Shown: piece by piece, positions 48,295 through 55,387 of the stretch
Numbering within the stretch: the first letter of the stretch is position 1
Layout: each line of letters opens with the position of its first letter
Source of the DNA: Xanthobacteraceae bacterium
Lineage (GTDB): Bacteria > Pseudomonadota > Alphaproteobacteria > Rhizobiales > Xanthobacteraceae
DNA length: 64,000 nucleotides
Direction: 5' to 3'
NCBI GenBank assembly: GCA_019635635.1
Contig: JAHBZB010000002.1
Coordinates: 434,001-498,000, forward strand
The notes under the pieces: model-generated
What the model was told of the DNA's origin: nothing
Databases searched by the model: none
The model's input: only the letters and a program-made list of their open reading frames with translations
Program-made: the position numbers and the translations under genes

Positions 48295-48402
48295 TTGCCG
48301 CGGCGGGTGACGGGAGCCGGATCAGCCGCTATATGCATCCGCGAAACGGCCCTTCCGGGGTGCCCGAATCGTCGTAACTTGCAGGCGGAGCAGCGTTTTT
48401 AG
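48295..48402 (+). CDS. Possible small ORF between the two cvpA genes (35 residues)
   Basis: A frame from TTG (48295) to TAG (48400-48402) ends directly in front of the ATG of the second cvpA gene (TAGATG). The TTG is eight bases after a near-perfect Shine-Dalgarno AAGGAGG (48280-48286). The peptide would read MPRRVTGAGSAAICIRETAL then PGCPNRRNLQAEQRF. Composition is Arg-rich with no membrane helix. An overlapping ATG at 48290 gives only six codons. No family is known. It may be a leader that couples translation to the next gene, or simply a fortuitous frame. Confidence 0.3.
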   Translation: MPRRVTGAGSAAICIRETALPGCPNRRNLQAEQRF

Positions 48403-49110
48403 ATGACCCCCACCGTGCTGGATTTCGGGTTGCTCGCCGTCATGCTGATTTCGGGCGTGCTCGCGATGGTGCGCGGTTTTATGCGCGAAATCCTCTCCAT
48501 CGCCTCCTGGGTCATCGCCGCGATCGTCACGCTCTATGGCTATTCGCGCGTTCTTCCCTATGTAAAGCAGTACGTTCATCAGGATCTGCTGGCGACCGGC
48601 ATCGCCGTCGGCGGGCTGTTCCTCCTGACCCTGCTGATCGTGTCGCTGTTCACGGTGAAGATTTCGGACCTCGTGCTCGACAGCCGCATCGGCGCGCTCG
48701 ACCGTACGCTCGGCTTTCTGTTCGGGCTGGCGCGCGGGCTCGTGGTGATGGTGGTCGCGTTCCTGTTTTTCACCTGGCTGGTGCCTGCGAAGACGGAGCC
48801 GGACTGGGTGAAAAACGCGCGCTCGCGGCCGATCCTGCAAAGCACGGGGGATTGGATCAAATCCGTGCTGCCGGACGATCCCGAAAACGCCATCTTGCAG
48901 CGCTTAAGAAAACCGCGCGGCGACGAACAACAGACGCCCGCGCCCGAAACAACGCCGAACCCGGCACCGACGCCACAACCGGGTCGCACCGACCGGGGTA
49001 ACAACCCCTCGCTTGCGAATACCAATACCCCGGACGAGAAGACTTACAAGCGTAACGACCGGGCCGGCTTCAACCAATTGATCGAAAGCACCCGCGCGGC
49101 ACAGCAGTGA
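48403..49110 (+). CDS. cvpA: CvpA family membrane protein (second copy)
   Basis: The 235-residue protein has VMLISGVLAMVRGFMREILS, with the R-G-x2-R-E motif, and DLVLDSRIGALDRTLGFLFG then LARGLVVMVVAFLFF, both CvpA signatures. It differs from the first copy by a long periplasmic or cytoplasmic tail after about residue 150 that is rich in Pro, Thr, Asn and Gln (DEQQTPAPETTPNPAPTPQP) and ends TRAAQQ. Its stop overlaps an in-frame GTG upstream of purF, so it is almost continuous with purF. Co-occurrence with purF is the classical cvpA-purF pair. Confidence 0.9.
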   Translation: MTPTVLDFGLLAVMLISGVLAMVRGFMREILSIASWVIAAIVTLYGYSRVLPYVKQYVHQDLLATGIAVGGLFLLTLLIVSLFTVKISDLVLDSRIGALDRTLGFLFGLARGLVVMVVAFLFFTWLVPAKTEPDWVKNARSRPILQSTGDWIKSVLPDDPENAILQRLRKPRGDEQQTPAPETTPNPAPTPQPGRTDRGNNPSLANTNTPDEKTYKRNDRAGFNQLIESTRAAQQ

Positions 49111-49136
49111 CGCGCGATCACCAAAGGGGCTTTGGA

Positions 49137-50615
49137 ATGAGCGTGGCGAACGAGACGGGCCTCCAATTGGATAAACAGGCGATGGGCGACACGCTCCGCG
49201 AGGAATGCGGCGTGTTCGGCATCTTCGGACATCCCGACGCCGCCGCGCTGACCGCGCTCGGCCTGCACGCACTCCAGCATCGCGGACAGGAAGCGGCCGG
49301 CATCGTCACCTATGACGGCAAGCGCTTCCATTCGGAGCGCCGCCTCGGCCTCGTCGGCGACACCTTCTCCAAACGCCACGTGATCGAGCGCCTCCCCGGC
49401 CATTCCGCCGTGGGCCATGTGCGCTACTCCACGACCGGCGAAACCATTCTCCGCAACGTACAGCCGCTCTTCGCCGAACTCGACGGGGGCGGCTTTGCCG
49501 TTGCGCATAACGGCAACCTGACGAACGCCCATACGCTCCGCCGCCAGCTCGTGCGCGACGGCGCGATCATGCAATCGACCTCCGACACCGAGGTGATCCT
49601 GCATCTCCTCGCCCGCTCCAAGCGCGCGCGCTTCGTCGAGCGCTTCGTCGATGCGATCCGCGAGATCGAGGGCGCCTATTCTTTCGTCGGCCTCACCAAC
49701 AAGAAGCTCGTCGGCGCGCGCGACCCGCTCGGCATCCGCCCGCTGGTGCTCGGCGAACTCGACGGCGCGCCGATCCTGACCTCGGAGACCTGCGCGCTCG
49801 ACATCATCGGCGCGAAGTTCGTGCGCGACGTTGAAAACGGCGAACTGATCGTAGTCGGCGAAAACGGGCTGGAATCGCATAAGCCGTTTCCGCCGATGAC
49901 GCCGCGCCCCTGCATCTTCGAATACATTTATTTCGCACGGCCGGACTCGGTCGTGAGCGGCAAGAGTGTCTATCAGGTGCGCCGCAACCTCGGCACCGAG
50001 CTTGCGCGCGAAGCACCGGCTGTCGCCGACGTCGTGGTGCCGGTGCCGGATTCGGGCGTGCCCGCCGCGATCGGCTTCGCGCAGGCTTCGAACATTCCCT
50101 ACGAGCTCGGCATCATCCGCAACCATTATGTCGGCCGTACCTTCATCGAGCCGACGCAGCAGATCCGCGAACTCGGCGTGCGCATGAAGCATTCCGCGAA
50201 CCGCGCGGCGGTCTCGGGCAAGCGCATCGTGTTGATCGACGACTCGCTCGTGCGCGGCACGACCTCGGTCAAGATCGTGCGCATGATGCGCGAAGCGGGT
50301 GCAAAGGAAGTCCACTTCCGCATCGCGAGCCCGCCGATCACCCATCCCGACTTTTACGGCATCGACACGCCCGATCGCGACAAGTTACTCGCCGCGACCC
50401 ACGATCTCGAAGGCATGCGCAAATATATCGGCGCCGACAGCCTCGCCTTCCTCTCCATCGACGGGCTTTACCGCGCGATGGGTGCCGGCAAGCGCAACCC
50501 CGAGAAGCCGCAATACACCGATCACTGCTTCACGGGCGATTATCCGACGCCGCTTACCGACAAGAACGGCGAAATCGCACCCCGGCAATTGTCGCTGCTC
50601 GCCGAAGCGAGCTGA
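49137..50615 (+). CDS. purF: Amidophosphoribosyltransferase
   Basis: With the ATG start at 49137 the protein is 492 residues. The N-terminal glutaminase nucleophile is the Cys in REECGVFGIFGH (Cys24, exposed after propeptide removal), then HALQHRGQEAAGIV, GHVRYSTTGE and NGNLTNA. The C-terminal PRTase domain has the PRPP loop IVLIDDSLVRGTTS. It makes phosphoribosylamine from PRPP and glutamine, the first step of purine synthesis. AGGGG is seven bases upstream of this ATG; a GTG at 49107 is in frame but less likely. It is preceded by two cvpA genes. Confidence 0.96.
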   Translation: MSVANETGLQLDKQAMGDTLREECGVFGIFGHPDAAALTALGLHALQHRGQEAAGIVTYDGKRFHSERRLGLVGDTFSKRHVIERLPGHSAVGHVRYSTTGETILRNVQPLFAELDGGGFAVAHNGNLTNAHTLRRQLVRDGAIMQSTSDTEVILHLLARSKRARFVERFVDAIREIEGAYSFVGLTNKKLVGARDPLGIRPLVLGELDGAPILTSETCALDIIGAKFVRDVENGELIVVGENGLESHKPFPPMTPRPCIFEYIYFARPDSVVSGKSVYQVRRNLGTELAREAPAVADVVVPVPDSGVPAAIGFAQASNIPYELGIIRNHYVGRTFIEPTQQIRELGVRMKHSANRAAVSGKRIVLIDDSLVRGTTSVKIVRMMREAGAKEVHFRIASPPITHPDFYGIDTPDRDKLLAATHDLEGMRKYIGADSLAFLSIDGLYRAMGAGKRNPEKPQYTDHCFTGDYPTPLTDKNGEIAPRQLSLLAEAS

Positions 50616-50623
50616 CGATTTGT

Positions 50624-50712
50624 CGTCATGGCCGGGCTTGTCCCGGCCATCCACGCCTGTAAAACCTCTCCTCACGAAAGAGGTGGATGCTCGACACAAG
50701 GCCGGGCATGAC
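50624..50712. repeat. Palindromic intergenic repeat, copy A (after purF)
   Basis: CGTCATGGCCGGGCTTGT (50624-50641) is matched in inverted form by ACAAGGCCGGGCATGACG (50695-50712), with two mismatched positions. Within it, GGCCGGGC/GTCCCGGCC forms a smaller hairpin and CATCCAC (50648-50654) pairs with GTGGATG (50683-50689). The unit is the type seen scattered between genes in Bradyrhizobium relatives. A second copy follows the SDR gene. Confidence 0.85.
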
Positions 50713-50722
50713 GAGTGAGGAA

Positions 50723-51463
50723 ATGTCAAAAAATCTCGAAGGAAAAATCGCGCTCGTCACCGGCGCCTCGCGCGGGATCGGCGCGGCGGTCGCGAAATCG
50801 CTGGCCGCTAAGGGCGCGCATGTGATCGCGCTCGCCCGCACCACCGGCGGCCTCGAAGAACTCGACGACGAAATCCAGAAACTCGGCGGCCAGGCGACGC
50901 TGGTCCCCGCCGACATCCGCAAGTTCGACGATCTCGACCGCATGGGCCAGGCGCTTTACGAGCGCTTCCGCAAGCTCGACATTCTCGTCGGCAACGCTGG
51001 CCAACTCGGCGCGCTCTCGCCGATCCCGCATGTCGATCAGAAGACCTGGGACGAAGTCATGCAGGTCAACGTGACTGCGAACTTCCGGCTGATCCGCTCG
51101 CTCGACCTGCTCCTGCGCAATGCCGATGCCGCGCGCGCGGTGTTTGTCACGTCGGGCGCCGCGCATAAGTCCACCGCCTACTGGGGGCCTTATGCGGTGT
51201 CGAAAGCCGCGCTGGAGTCGCTGGTCCGCACCTATGCTTCGGAAGTCACGACCACGAACATCAAGGTCAACCTCTTCAACCCCGGCCCGATCCGCACGCG
51301 CATGCGCGCGCGCGCCATGCCCGGCGAAGACCCGATGACGCTGACTCCCCCGGAAACGGTCGCGGAAGCGATCGTGGAATTGTGCCTGCCTTCCGTCAGC
51401 CAGAACGGGCAGCTTTACGATTTCCCGAAGAAGAAGTGGCTCGCCTACGCGCCGCCGCAATAG
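50723..51463 (+). CDS. Short-chain dehydrogenase/reductase
   Basis: The 246-residue SDR starts MSKNLEGKIALVTGASRGIG and has NAD(P) loop TGASRGIG, ILVGNAGQLGALSPIP (where the usual NNAG is GNAG), and the catalytic YWGPYAVSKAALESL (Tyr-x3-Lys). The C-terminal PPETVAEAIVELCLPSVSQN and QLYDFPKKKWLAYAPP are typical of a group found next to purF in Hyphomicrobiales. Substrate not known. GAGTGAGGAA before ATG at 50723 is the ribosome-binding site; a frame opening at 50687 lies within the repeat. Two similar palindromic repeats flank it. Confidence 0.88.
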   Translation: MSKNLEGKIALVTGASRGIGAAVAKSLAAKGAHVIALARTTGGLEELDDEIQKLGGQATLVPADIRKFDDLDRMGQALYERFRKLDILVGNAGQLGALSPIPHVDQKTWDEVMQVNVTANFRLIRSLDLLLRNADAARAVFVTSGAAHKSTAYWGPYAVSKAALESLVRTYASEVTTTNIKVNLFNPGPIRTRMRARAMPGEDPMTLTPPETVAEAIVELCLPSVSQNGQLYDFPKKKWLAYAPPQ

Positions 51464-51467
51464 ATTT

Positions 51468-51554
51468 GTCATGGCCGGGCTTGTCCCGGCCATCTCGATC
51501 AATAACGCCCTGCCCTATCAAGCGAGATGCCCGGCACGAGGCCGGGCATGACGA
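51468..51554. repeat. Palindromic intergenic repeat, copy B (between SDR and der)
   Basis: GTCATGGCCGGGCTTGT (51468-51484) has its inverted partner ACGAGGCCGGGCATGAC (51536-51552). The inner arms are CATCTCG (51491-51497) and CGAGATG (51523-51529). Compared with copy A the outer sequence is identical, but the inner arm differs and its partner differs to match. It lies between convergent SDR and der and may also limit read-through. Confidence 0.85.
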
Positions 51555-51561
51555 AGAGAAC

Positions 51562-52989
51562 TCACCTGCGGTTCTTTTTCTTCCGCTTGCCGCGGTCGTC
51601 CTTCTTCAGCATCTTCTTCCTGAACGGATTTTCCGGCTCGCGGAAAGTAAACCGGATCGGCACGCCCGGCATTTCGAATGCCTCGCGCACGCCGTTCACG
51701 AGATAACGCATGTAGGATTCCGGCAGCGCATCGGTGCGCGTGCCGAACAGGACGAACGTCGGCGGGCGGGCTTTCGCCTGTGTCATGTAGCGTAACTTAA
51801 TGCGCGCGCCGGAGACCGCCGGCGGCGGATTCTGCGAGAGCGCGCGCTCCAGAAAGCGGTTGATGGTCGAGGTGGAAACGCGCTTGTTCCAGACCTCGTA
51901 GGTTTCGACCACCGCCTTCATCAGCTTGTCGAGATTGTCGCCGTGCATCCCCGACATCGCGACAATCGGCATGCCTTTCGCCTGCGGCAGCCAGTGGTCG
52001 GCTTCCTCGCGCAGCGTTTTCCCCATCGTCATTTCGGGTGCCGCCAGATCGCGCTTGTTCATGCCGATCACGAGGCCGCGTCCCTCGCGCATCACGAGAT
52101 CGGCAATGCGCAGGTCCTGCTCCTCGAACGGCATGCTCGCGTCGAGCAGGAGCACCACGACTTCGGCGAAGCGGATCGCGCGCAGGGTATCGCCGACCGA
52201 AAGCTTCTCGAGCTTCGCCTGCACCTTCGCGCGCTTCCTCATGCCCGCGGTATCGAGCATCTCGAATTTGCGGCCACCGTATTCGAATTTCACTTCGATG
52301 GAGTCGCGCGTGATGCCCGGCTCCGGTCCGGTGACGAGGCGATCCTCGCCGATCAGCTTGTTGATGAGCGTCGACTTGCCCGCGTTCGGGCGGCCGACGA
52401 CGGCAACGCGAATGGTGTCGGCGGGCTTTTCGGCTTCGGCTTTTTCCTCGGCGTCGTCTTCGCCGTCTTCATCAAATTCGGAGGCTTTTTCTTTTTCGGG
52501 GAGAAGCGCGACGAGTACGTCGTACAACTCACCCATGCCCTCGCCGTGCTCGGCGGAAATATTCACGGGCTCGCCCAAGCCCAGCGCATAGGCCTCGAGC
52601 GCACCGGCCGCACCCGCCTTGCCTTCGCTCTTGTTCGCGACCACGACCGCGGGCTTGCCGGATTTGCGGACGATCTGCGCGAACACCTTGTCGTCAGGCA
52701 GCAGTCCCGCGCGGGCATCGACCAGAAACAGGATCGCGTCGGCATCCGCGATCGCGCTTTCGGTCTGTGCGCGCATGCGGCCTGCCAAGCTCTCCGCGCC
52801 CGCCTCTTCAAATCCGGCGGTGTCGAAGATGCGGAATTTCAGATCGCCGAGCTTGCCCTCGCCTTCGCGGCGATCGCGGGTGACGCCCGGCGTATCGTCG
52901 ACGAGCGCAACGCGCTGACCGACAAGCCGGTTGAACAGCGTCGATTTGCCGACGTTCGGACGGCCCACGATGGCGATGGAAGGAAGCAT
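51562..52989 (-). CDS. der: Ribosome biogenesis GTPase Der
   Basis: The 475-residue EngA has two GTPase domains, each with its P-loop: [12 protein letters not shown] near residue 8 and [14 protein letters not shown] near residue 204. DTAGFEE and [10 protein letters not shown] are the switch-II motifs; the KH-like C-terminal domain follows. A Glu/Asp-rich linker ([20 protein letters not shown]) separates the two domains and is longer than in E. coli Der. Der acts in 50S assembly. The upstream neighbours on the minus strand are a short lipoprotein and a YfgM-like protein. Confidence 0.96.
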   Translation of the reverse strand: MLPSIAIVGRPNVGKSTLFNRLVGQRVALVDDTPGVTRDRREGEGKLGDLKFRIFDTAGFEEAGAESLAGRMRAQTESAIADADAILFLVDARAGLLPDDKVFAQIVRKSGKPAVVVANKSEGKAGAAGALEAYALGLGEPVNISAEHGEGMGELYDVLVALLPEKEKASEFDEDGEDDAEEKAEAEKPADTIRVAVVGRPNAGKSTLINKLIGEDRLVTGPEPGITRDSIEVKFEYGGRKFEMLDTAGMRKRAKVQAKLEKLSVGDTLRAIRFAEVVVLLLDASMPFEEQDLRIADLVMREGRGLVIGMNKRDLAAPEMTMGKTLREEADHWLPQAKGMPIVAMSGMHGDNLDKLMKAVVETYEVWNKRVSTSTINRFLERALSQNPPPAVSGARIKLRYMTQAKARPPTFVLFGTRTDALPESYMRYLVNGVREAFEMPGVPIRFTFREPENPFRKKMLKKDDRGKRKKKNRR

Positions 52990-53035
52990 GTCACGCCTTA
53001 GCCGCGATCAGCCGCGCTGACCAGCCCACGCGCCG

Positions 53036-53368
53036 TCAGCGGCGCTGTCCAGCCCATGGGTCGTCGCCGGTATTGGTGTTGGCGGGCGGCTGGTTCGGGC
53101 GCTGCGTCTGCGCGTCCGGGTTATTTTCCGGCATCTGCGACTGCGGTTGAAGCTGGATGTTGGAATTGGTCGGCTGCTGCGGCGGCGCGTGAAGCTCGAC
53201 GCCCGGCACGCCTTCCGGAAACACCGCGCGGCGCTCGCCGGAAAGCGGCTTCTTCTTCTCGTCGAACGGGCTCAGGTCCTCGATCGTCTCGCAGCCCGCA
53301 AGCCCGAGCGAAAGCGGCGCGAGCACGAGCGCGATGCCGAAAGCGGATTTCAATTTCGCGCGCAGCAT
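53036..53368 (-). CDS. Short lipoprotein in the BamB position
   Basis: The 110-residue protein has a lipoprotein signal (LVLAPLSLGLAGC, lipobox LAGC with Cys26). The mature part opens ETIEDLSPFDEKKKPLSGERR, AVFPEGVPGVELHAPP, and then becomes a low-complexity tail rich in Gln, Asn and Pro ending DPWAGQRR. In many proteobacteria the gene between yfgM and der encodes BamB, a WD/PQQ beta-propeller of about 400 residues. Here only a short N-terminal-like piece exists and no propeller is coded. The ERRAVFPEG segment resembles what precedes the propeller in alphaproteobacterial BamB, from memory of the family. Function is uncertain. Confidence 0.65.
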   Translation of the reverse strand: MLRAKLKSAFGIALVLAPLSLGLAGCETIEDLSPFDEKKKPLSGERRAVFPEGVPGVELHAPPQQPTNSNIQLQPQSQMPENNPDAQTQRPNQPPANTNTGDDPWAGQRR

Positions 53369-53373
53369 CGCGG

Positions 53374-54078
53374 CTACTTCTTGTCCTCGGCCTTCTTCTC
53401 TTCGGCCTTCTTCTGCTCGGCCTTGGCCGGCGCATTGGTGAAGAGCGCGGCCTGCAAACGCTGCGCGCGGTTGCGCAGGCCCGGCGGCGTTTCGGGATCG
53501 AAGGCGAGCTGGAGCAGGAGCTTCTGCGCGGCGCCCTGATCGCCGGCGCGCAGATGCGCGAGCGCCAGCAATTCCATCGCCGAATGGCGATAGGCGGACT
53601 TGTCGGCAAGTGCCGGCTGCAAACGCTTCTGCATCTCGGCGAGATCGGCGGTATCGACCGCGAGCACCGCGCCGCGGATGCTGGCAAGCTCGCGCATCAG
53701 GGGCTCGACCGAAGCATCGTTCGCAATGGCGTCGAAGGCGGCCGCGCCCTGCTTCGCATCCTTGCGGCCGAGTTCGGCGGCGGCGGAGAAACGCGCGAGC
53801 AGCTTGTAGGCGCCGGGCGCATCGGCGGCGATGGCGTTGAAGGCGGCAATCGCCTCGTCGGTCTTGGTCGCGTCGGCGGCGAGCTTCTGCGCGGCGACGA
53901 AACGGTCGGACGCGGCTTCCGCCTGCTTGCGCGAGTAATATTCATAGCCGCGCCAGCCGGCCGTGGCGGCGACCAGCAGGAAGGCGGCGAGCGCGATATA
54001 GCCGCCGTACTTCTTCCAGATGTTGGCGAGCCGTTCCCGGCGCAGTTCTTCGTCTACTTCGCGGATGATGTCCGACAT
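53374..54078 (-). CDS. YfgM-like tetratricopeptide protein
   Basis: The 234-residue protein starts MSDIIREVDEELRRERLANI and has one membrane helix, GGYIALAAFLLVAATAGWRG (about residues 25-44). TPR-like helices follow (AYKLLARFSAAAELGRKDAK, ALLALAHLRAGDQGAAQKLL-type repeats) and a Lys/Glu-rich tail KAEQKKAEEKKAEDKK. YfgM is a membrane-anchored partner of the SecYEG translocon and periplasmic chaperones. The order yfgM-(lipoprotein)-der parallels yfgM-bamB-der of enteric bacteria. The head and the charged tail suggest its N-terminus is cytoplasmic. Confidence 0.83.
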   Translation of the reverse strand: MSDIIREVDEELRRERLANIWKKYGGYIALAAFLLVAATAGWRGYEYYSRKQAEAASDRFVAAQKLAADATKTDEAIAAFNAIAADAPGAYKLLARFSAAAELGRKDAKQGAAAFDAIANDASVEPLMRELASIRGAVLAVDTADLAEMQKRLQPALADKSAYRHSAMELLALAHLRAGDQGAAQKLLLQLAFDPETPPGLRNRAQRLQAALFTNAPAKAEQKKAEEKKAEDKK

Positions 54079-54447
54079 TCAAAACCCTTAAAGAGCCACG
54101 CGGGGTGGCGCAGCCCTACCTGCCCGTATTTCCGTTAAAGCGGGCGTAAAATAGAGATGTGGGCGTATCGTGGCAACGCCCCCAACGAGGCATTTTCGCC
54201 TTATTTTTCAATGGTAAAGCCGCGGCGGCGCGGAAAGACATGGTAGCACGAACCCCCGGGCGGCCGATCAACCAACCCGTTGCCTGCACACCCAGAGGGC
54301 GCGAAATGCGCCTGTCTTCGTCAATTCATTGGAAGTAGAGTCCGCACCGGATTCGGGCGCGCGGTTTCTGCGGCTTCGGCAGAATTGGAGCGGGCTATCC
54401 GACACAAAGAGAAATTTATTGGCGAAGAACGCGCGACGAGCACCGAC
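54079..54447. other. 369-bp stretch without a recognised gene
   Basis: This stretch has no coding frame I can support. A GGCGC/GCGCC hairpin with loop GAAAT lies at 54298-54312. The sequence from about 54268 looks conserved in style (ACCAACCCGTTGCCTGCACA at 54271-54290) and could hold a small RNA, but I could not match it to a known RNA. I checked it for tRNA, tmRNA and 4.5S/6S signatures and found none. Confidence 0.35.
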
Positions 54448-54621
54448 ATGACACGCGACGAAGAAAAGCAAACGAGAGCGGAACACGCGCAGGAACTGAT
54501 CAGCGCAATCGACTATCTGTTGCCGGCCGTAAACAAGCTAAGTCCGGCGGCTGCCCAACGTTTGGCCGAAGCGAACTCGATGCTTCAGCAAGCGCTTATC
54601 AACGACAAGAACAAGAAATGA
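54448..54621 (+). CDS. Small hypothetical protein, 57 residues
   Basis: A frame from ATG 54448 to TGA 54619-54621 encodes MTRDEEKQTRAEHAQELISA then IDYLLPAVNKLSPAAAQRLA and EANSMLQQALINDKNKK. It is an all-helical, charged, Leu/Ala-repeating sequence with amphipathic character, no membrane segment and no Cys. An in-frame extension upstream to 54280 is open but less protein-like. No good ribosome-binding site is visible. It converges on a similarly small minus-strand frame seven bases away. Real gene status is uncertain. Confidence 0.45.
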   Translation: MTRDEEKQTRAEHAQELISAIDYLLPAVNKLSPAAAQRLAEANSMLQQALINDKNKK

Positions 54622-54628
54622 GATTTAT

Positions 54629-54793
54629 CTAATTTGGTGCGGCAAGGATTCTTTTCGTTTCCTCGAGGGACTTTCTCAATTTCTCCGCAAGTTCGTCTTG
54701 TCCATAGACCTCCGCTAAACGAATTACATCCTCCAGTTCGCGCTCCATCTTCTGAAGAGCTTCTCTGATCTCATCTTCTGTAATGCCTTGCAC
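54629..54793 (-). CDS. Small hypothetical protein, 54 residues
   Basis: From GTG at 54793 to TAG at 54629-54631 the frame gives MQGITEDEIREALQKMEREL, EDVIRLAEVYGQDELAEKLR, KSLEETKRILAAPN. This is a clean amphipathic helical-bundle-like pattern with heptad Leu/Ile spacing, unlike a random frame. GAGG is nine bases upstream of the GTG. The frame is open further upstream to 54898 (with SKPTNVKSRAVV before the GTG) but contains no ATG, so a truncated longer gene or another start codon is possible. Base composition is lower in GC than the surroundings. No family is recognised. Confidence 0.5.
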   Translation of the reverse strand: MQGITEDEIREALQKMERELEDVIRLAEVYGQDELAEKLRKSLEETKRILAAPN

Positions 54794-55249
54794 AACTACG
54801 GCCCTCGACTTGACGTTGGTGGGCTTGCTCAGAAAATTCGACGTAATTGATTTGCGCTCAATACCGGCACAACCCCTCCCCTTATGCTGGCACTTGAGTC
54901 ATTGAGTCGACCTAACGGTATCTAATTAACCTCAAATTTTTTAGAGCGACTAGGGCTTACGCATACGGCACCTAGCACGCTCGAATTTCGCGGCCGTTCT
55001 GGCCGCCTAAAATTCGCGCATGCGTAAATTTTACTCCATCGAAGTACGAACACTCGTATTTACGAGTGCGTAGTTGCGACAGGAATGCAATTGCAACAGG
55101 AATAATGAATACACTAACGCCGATGACACTGGCACAATCGGGCAATCAGCAAATTCGTTACAGCAGATAATAAACGAAATGCAGAGAGCCCAGCGAGGCC
55201 TTCTGCTGCTCATCCTCAACACGCCGTCCGAGGTTCGTCTTGTCTCAGG
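54794..55249. other. 456-bp low-GC spacer with hairpins and a weak ORF
   Basis: This stretch is clearly more A/T-rich than the rest. It contains an imperfect long hairpin CGAATTTCGCGGCC (54982-54995) with GGCCGCCTAAAATTCG (55001-55016), a small hairpin ACTCG/CGAGT (55051-55068 region), and the palindrome TGCAATTGCA (about 55086-55095). A weak plus-strand frame from TTG 55074 to TAA 55251-55253 encodes about 59 residues with SANSLQQIINEMQRAQRGLL near the middle. It could be the remnant of a longer gene. I could not find a transposase or integrase. Confidence 0.35.
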
Positions 55250-55387
55250 CTAACAAGCCCACATCAGCCGGCCCGACTGGCATTCGTGAAAGCCGAACAC
55301 GAACAGCCCGATGATTGCCGCCACGACGAGGACAACGATCACCGACGCCTTGATCAGCGCCCGGACGGGGTCTTTCGCCGGTTTCAC
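55250..55387 (-). CDS. Small membrane protein coupled to panB, 45 residues
   Basis: The protein starts with GTG at 55387, where GTGA overlaps the panB stop by four bases. It reads [45 protein letters not shown]: a basic N-terminus, one strong membrane helix of about 20 residues ([20 protein letters not shown]), and a short Cys-containing tail. The longer frame upstream within panB is not protein-like. The size and coupling suggest a real small protein that is made with PanB, though no such partner is known to me. It may be a general small membrane protein whose gene has merged with panB. Confidence 0.6.
   Translation of the reverse strand: MKPAKDPVRALIKASVIVVLVVAAIIGLFVFGFHECQSGRLMWAC

Noticed and set aside
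48290-48310. Six-codon ORF (MDCRGG) behind the AAGGAGG
   Set aside because: The spacing of three bases from GGAGG to this ATG is too short for efficient initiation; the TTG frame has the better spacing.
50723-51463. A second FabG
   Set aside because: The SDR has GNAG in place of NNAG and a different C-terminus, and fabG is already in the fatty-acid operon; it belongs to a separate SDR group.
54268-54330. A tRNA, tmRNA or other known RNA in the spacer near 54.3 kb
   Set aside because: A small hairpin exists, but no T-arm, no acceptor stem, no CCA end and no tag-peptide frame could be assembled. It is reported only as unresolved spacer.
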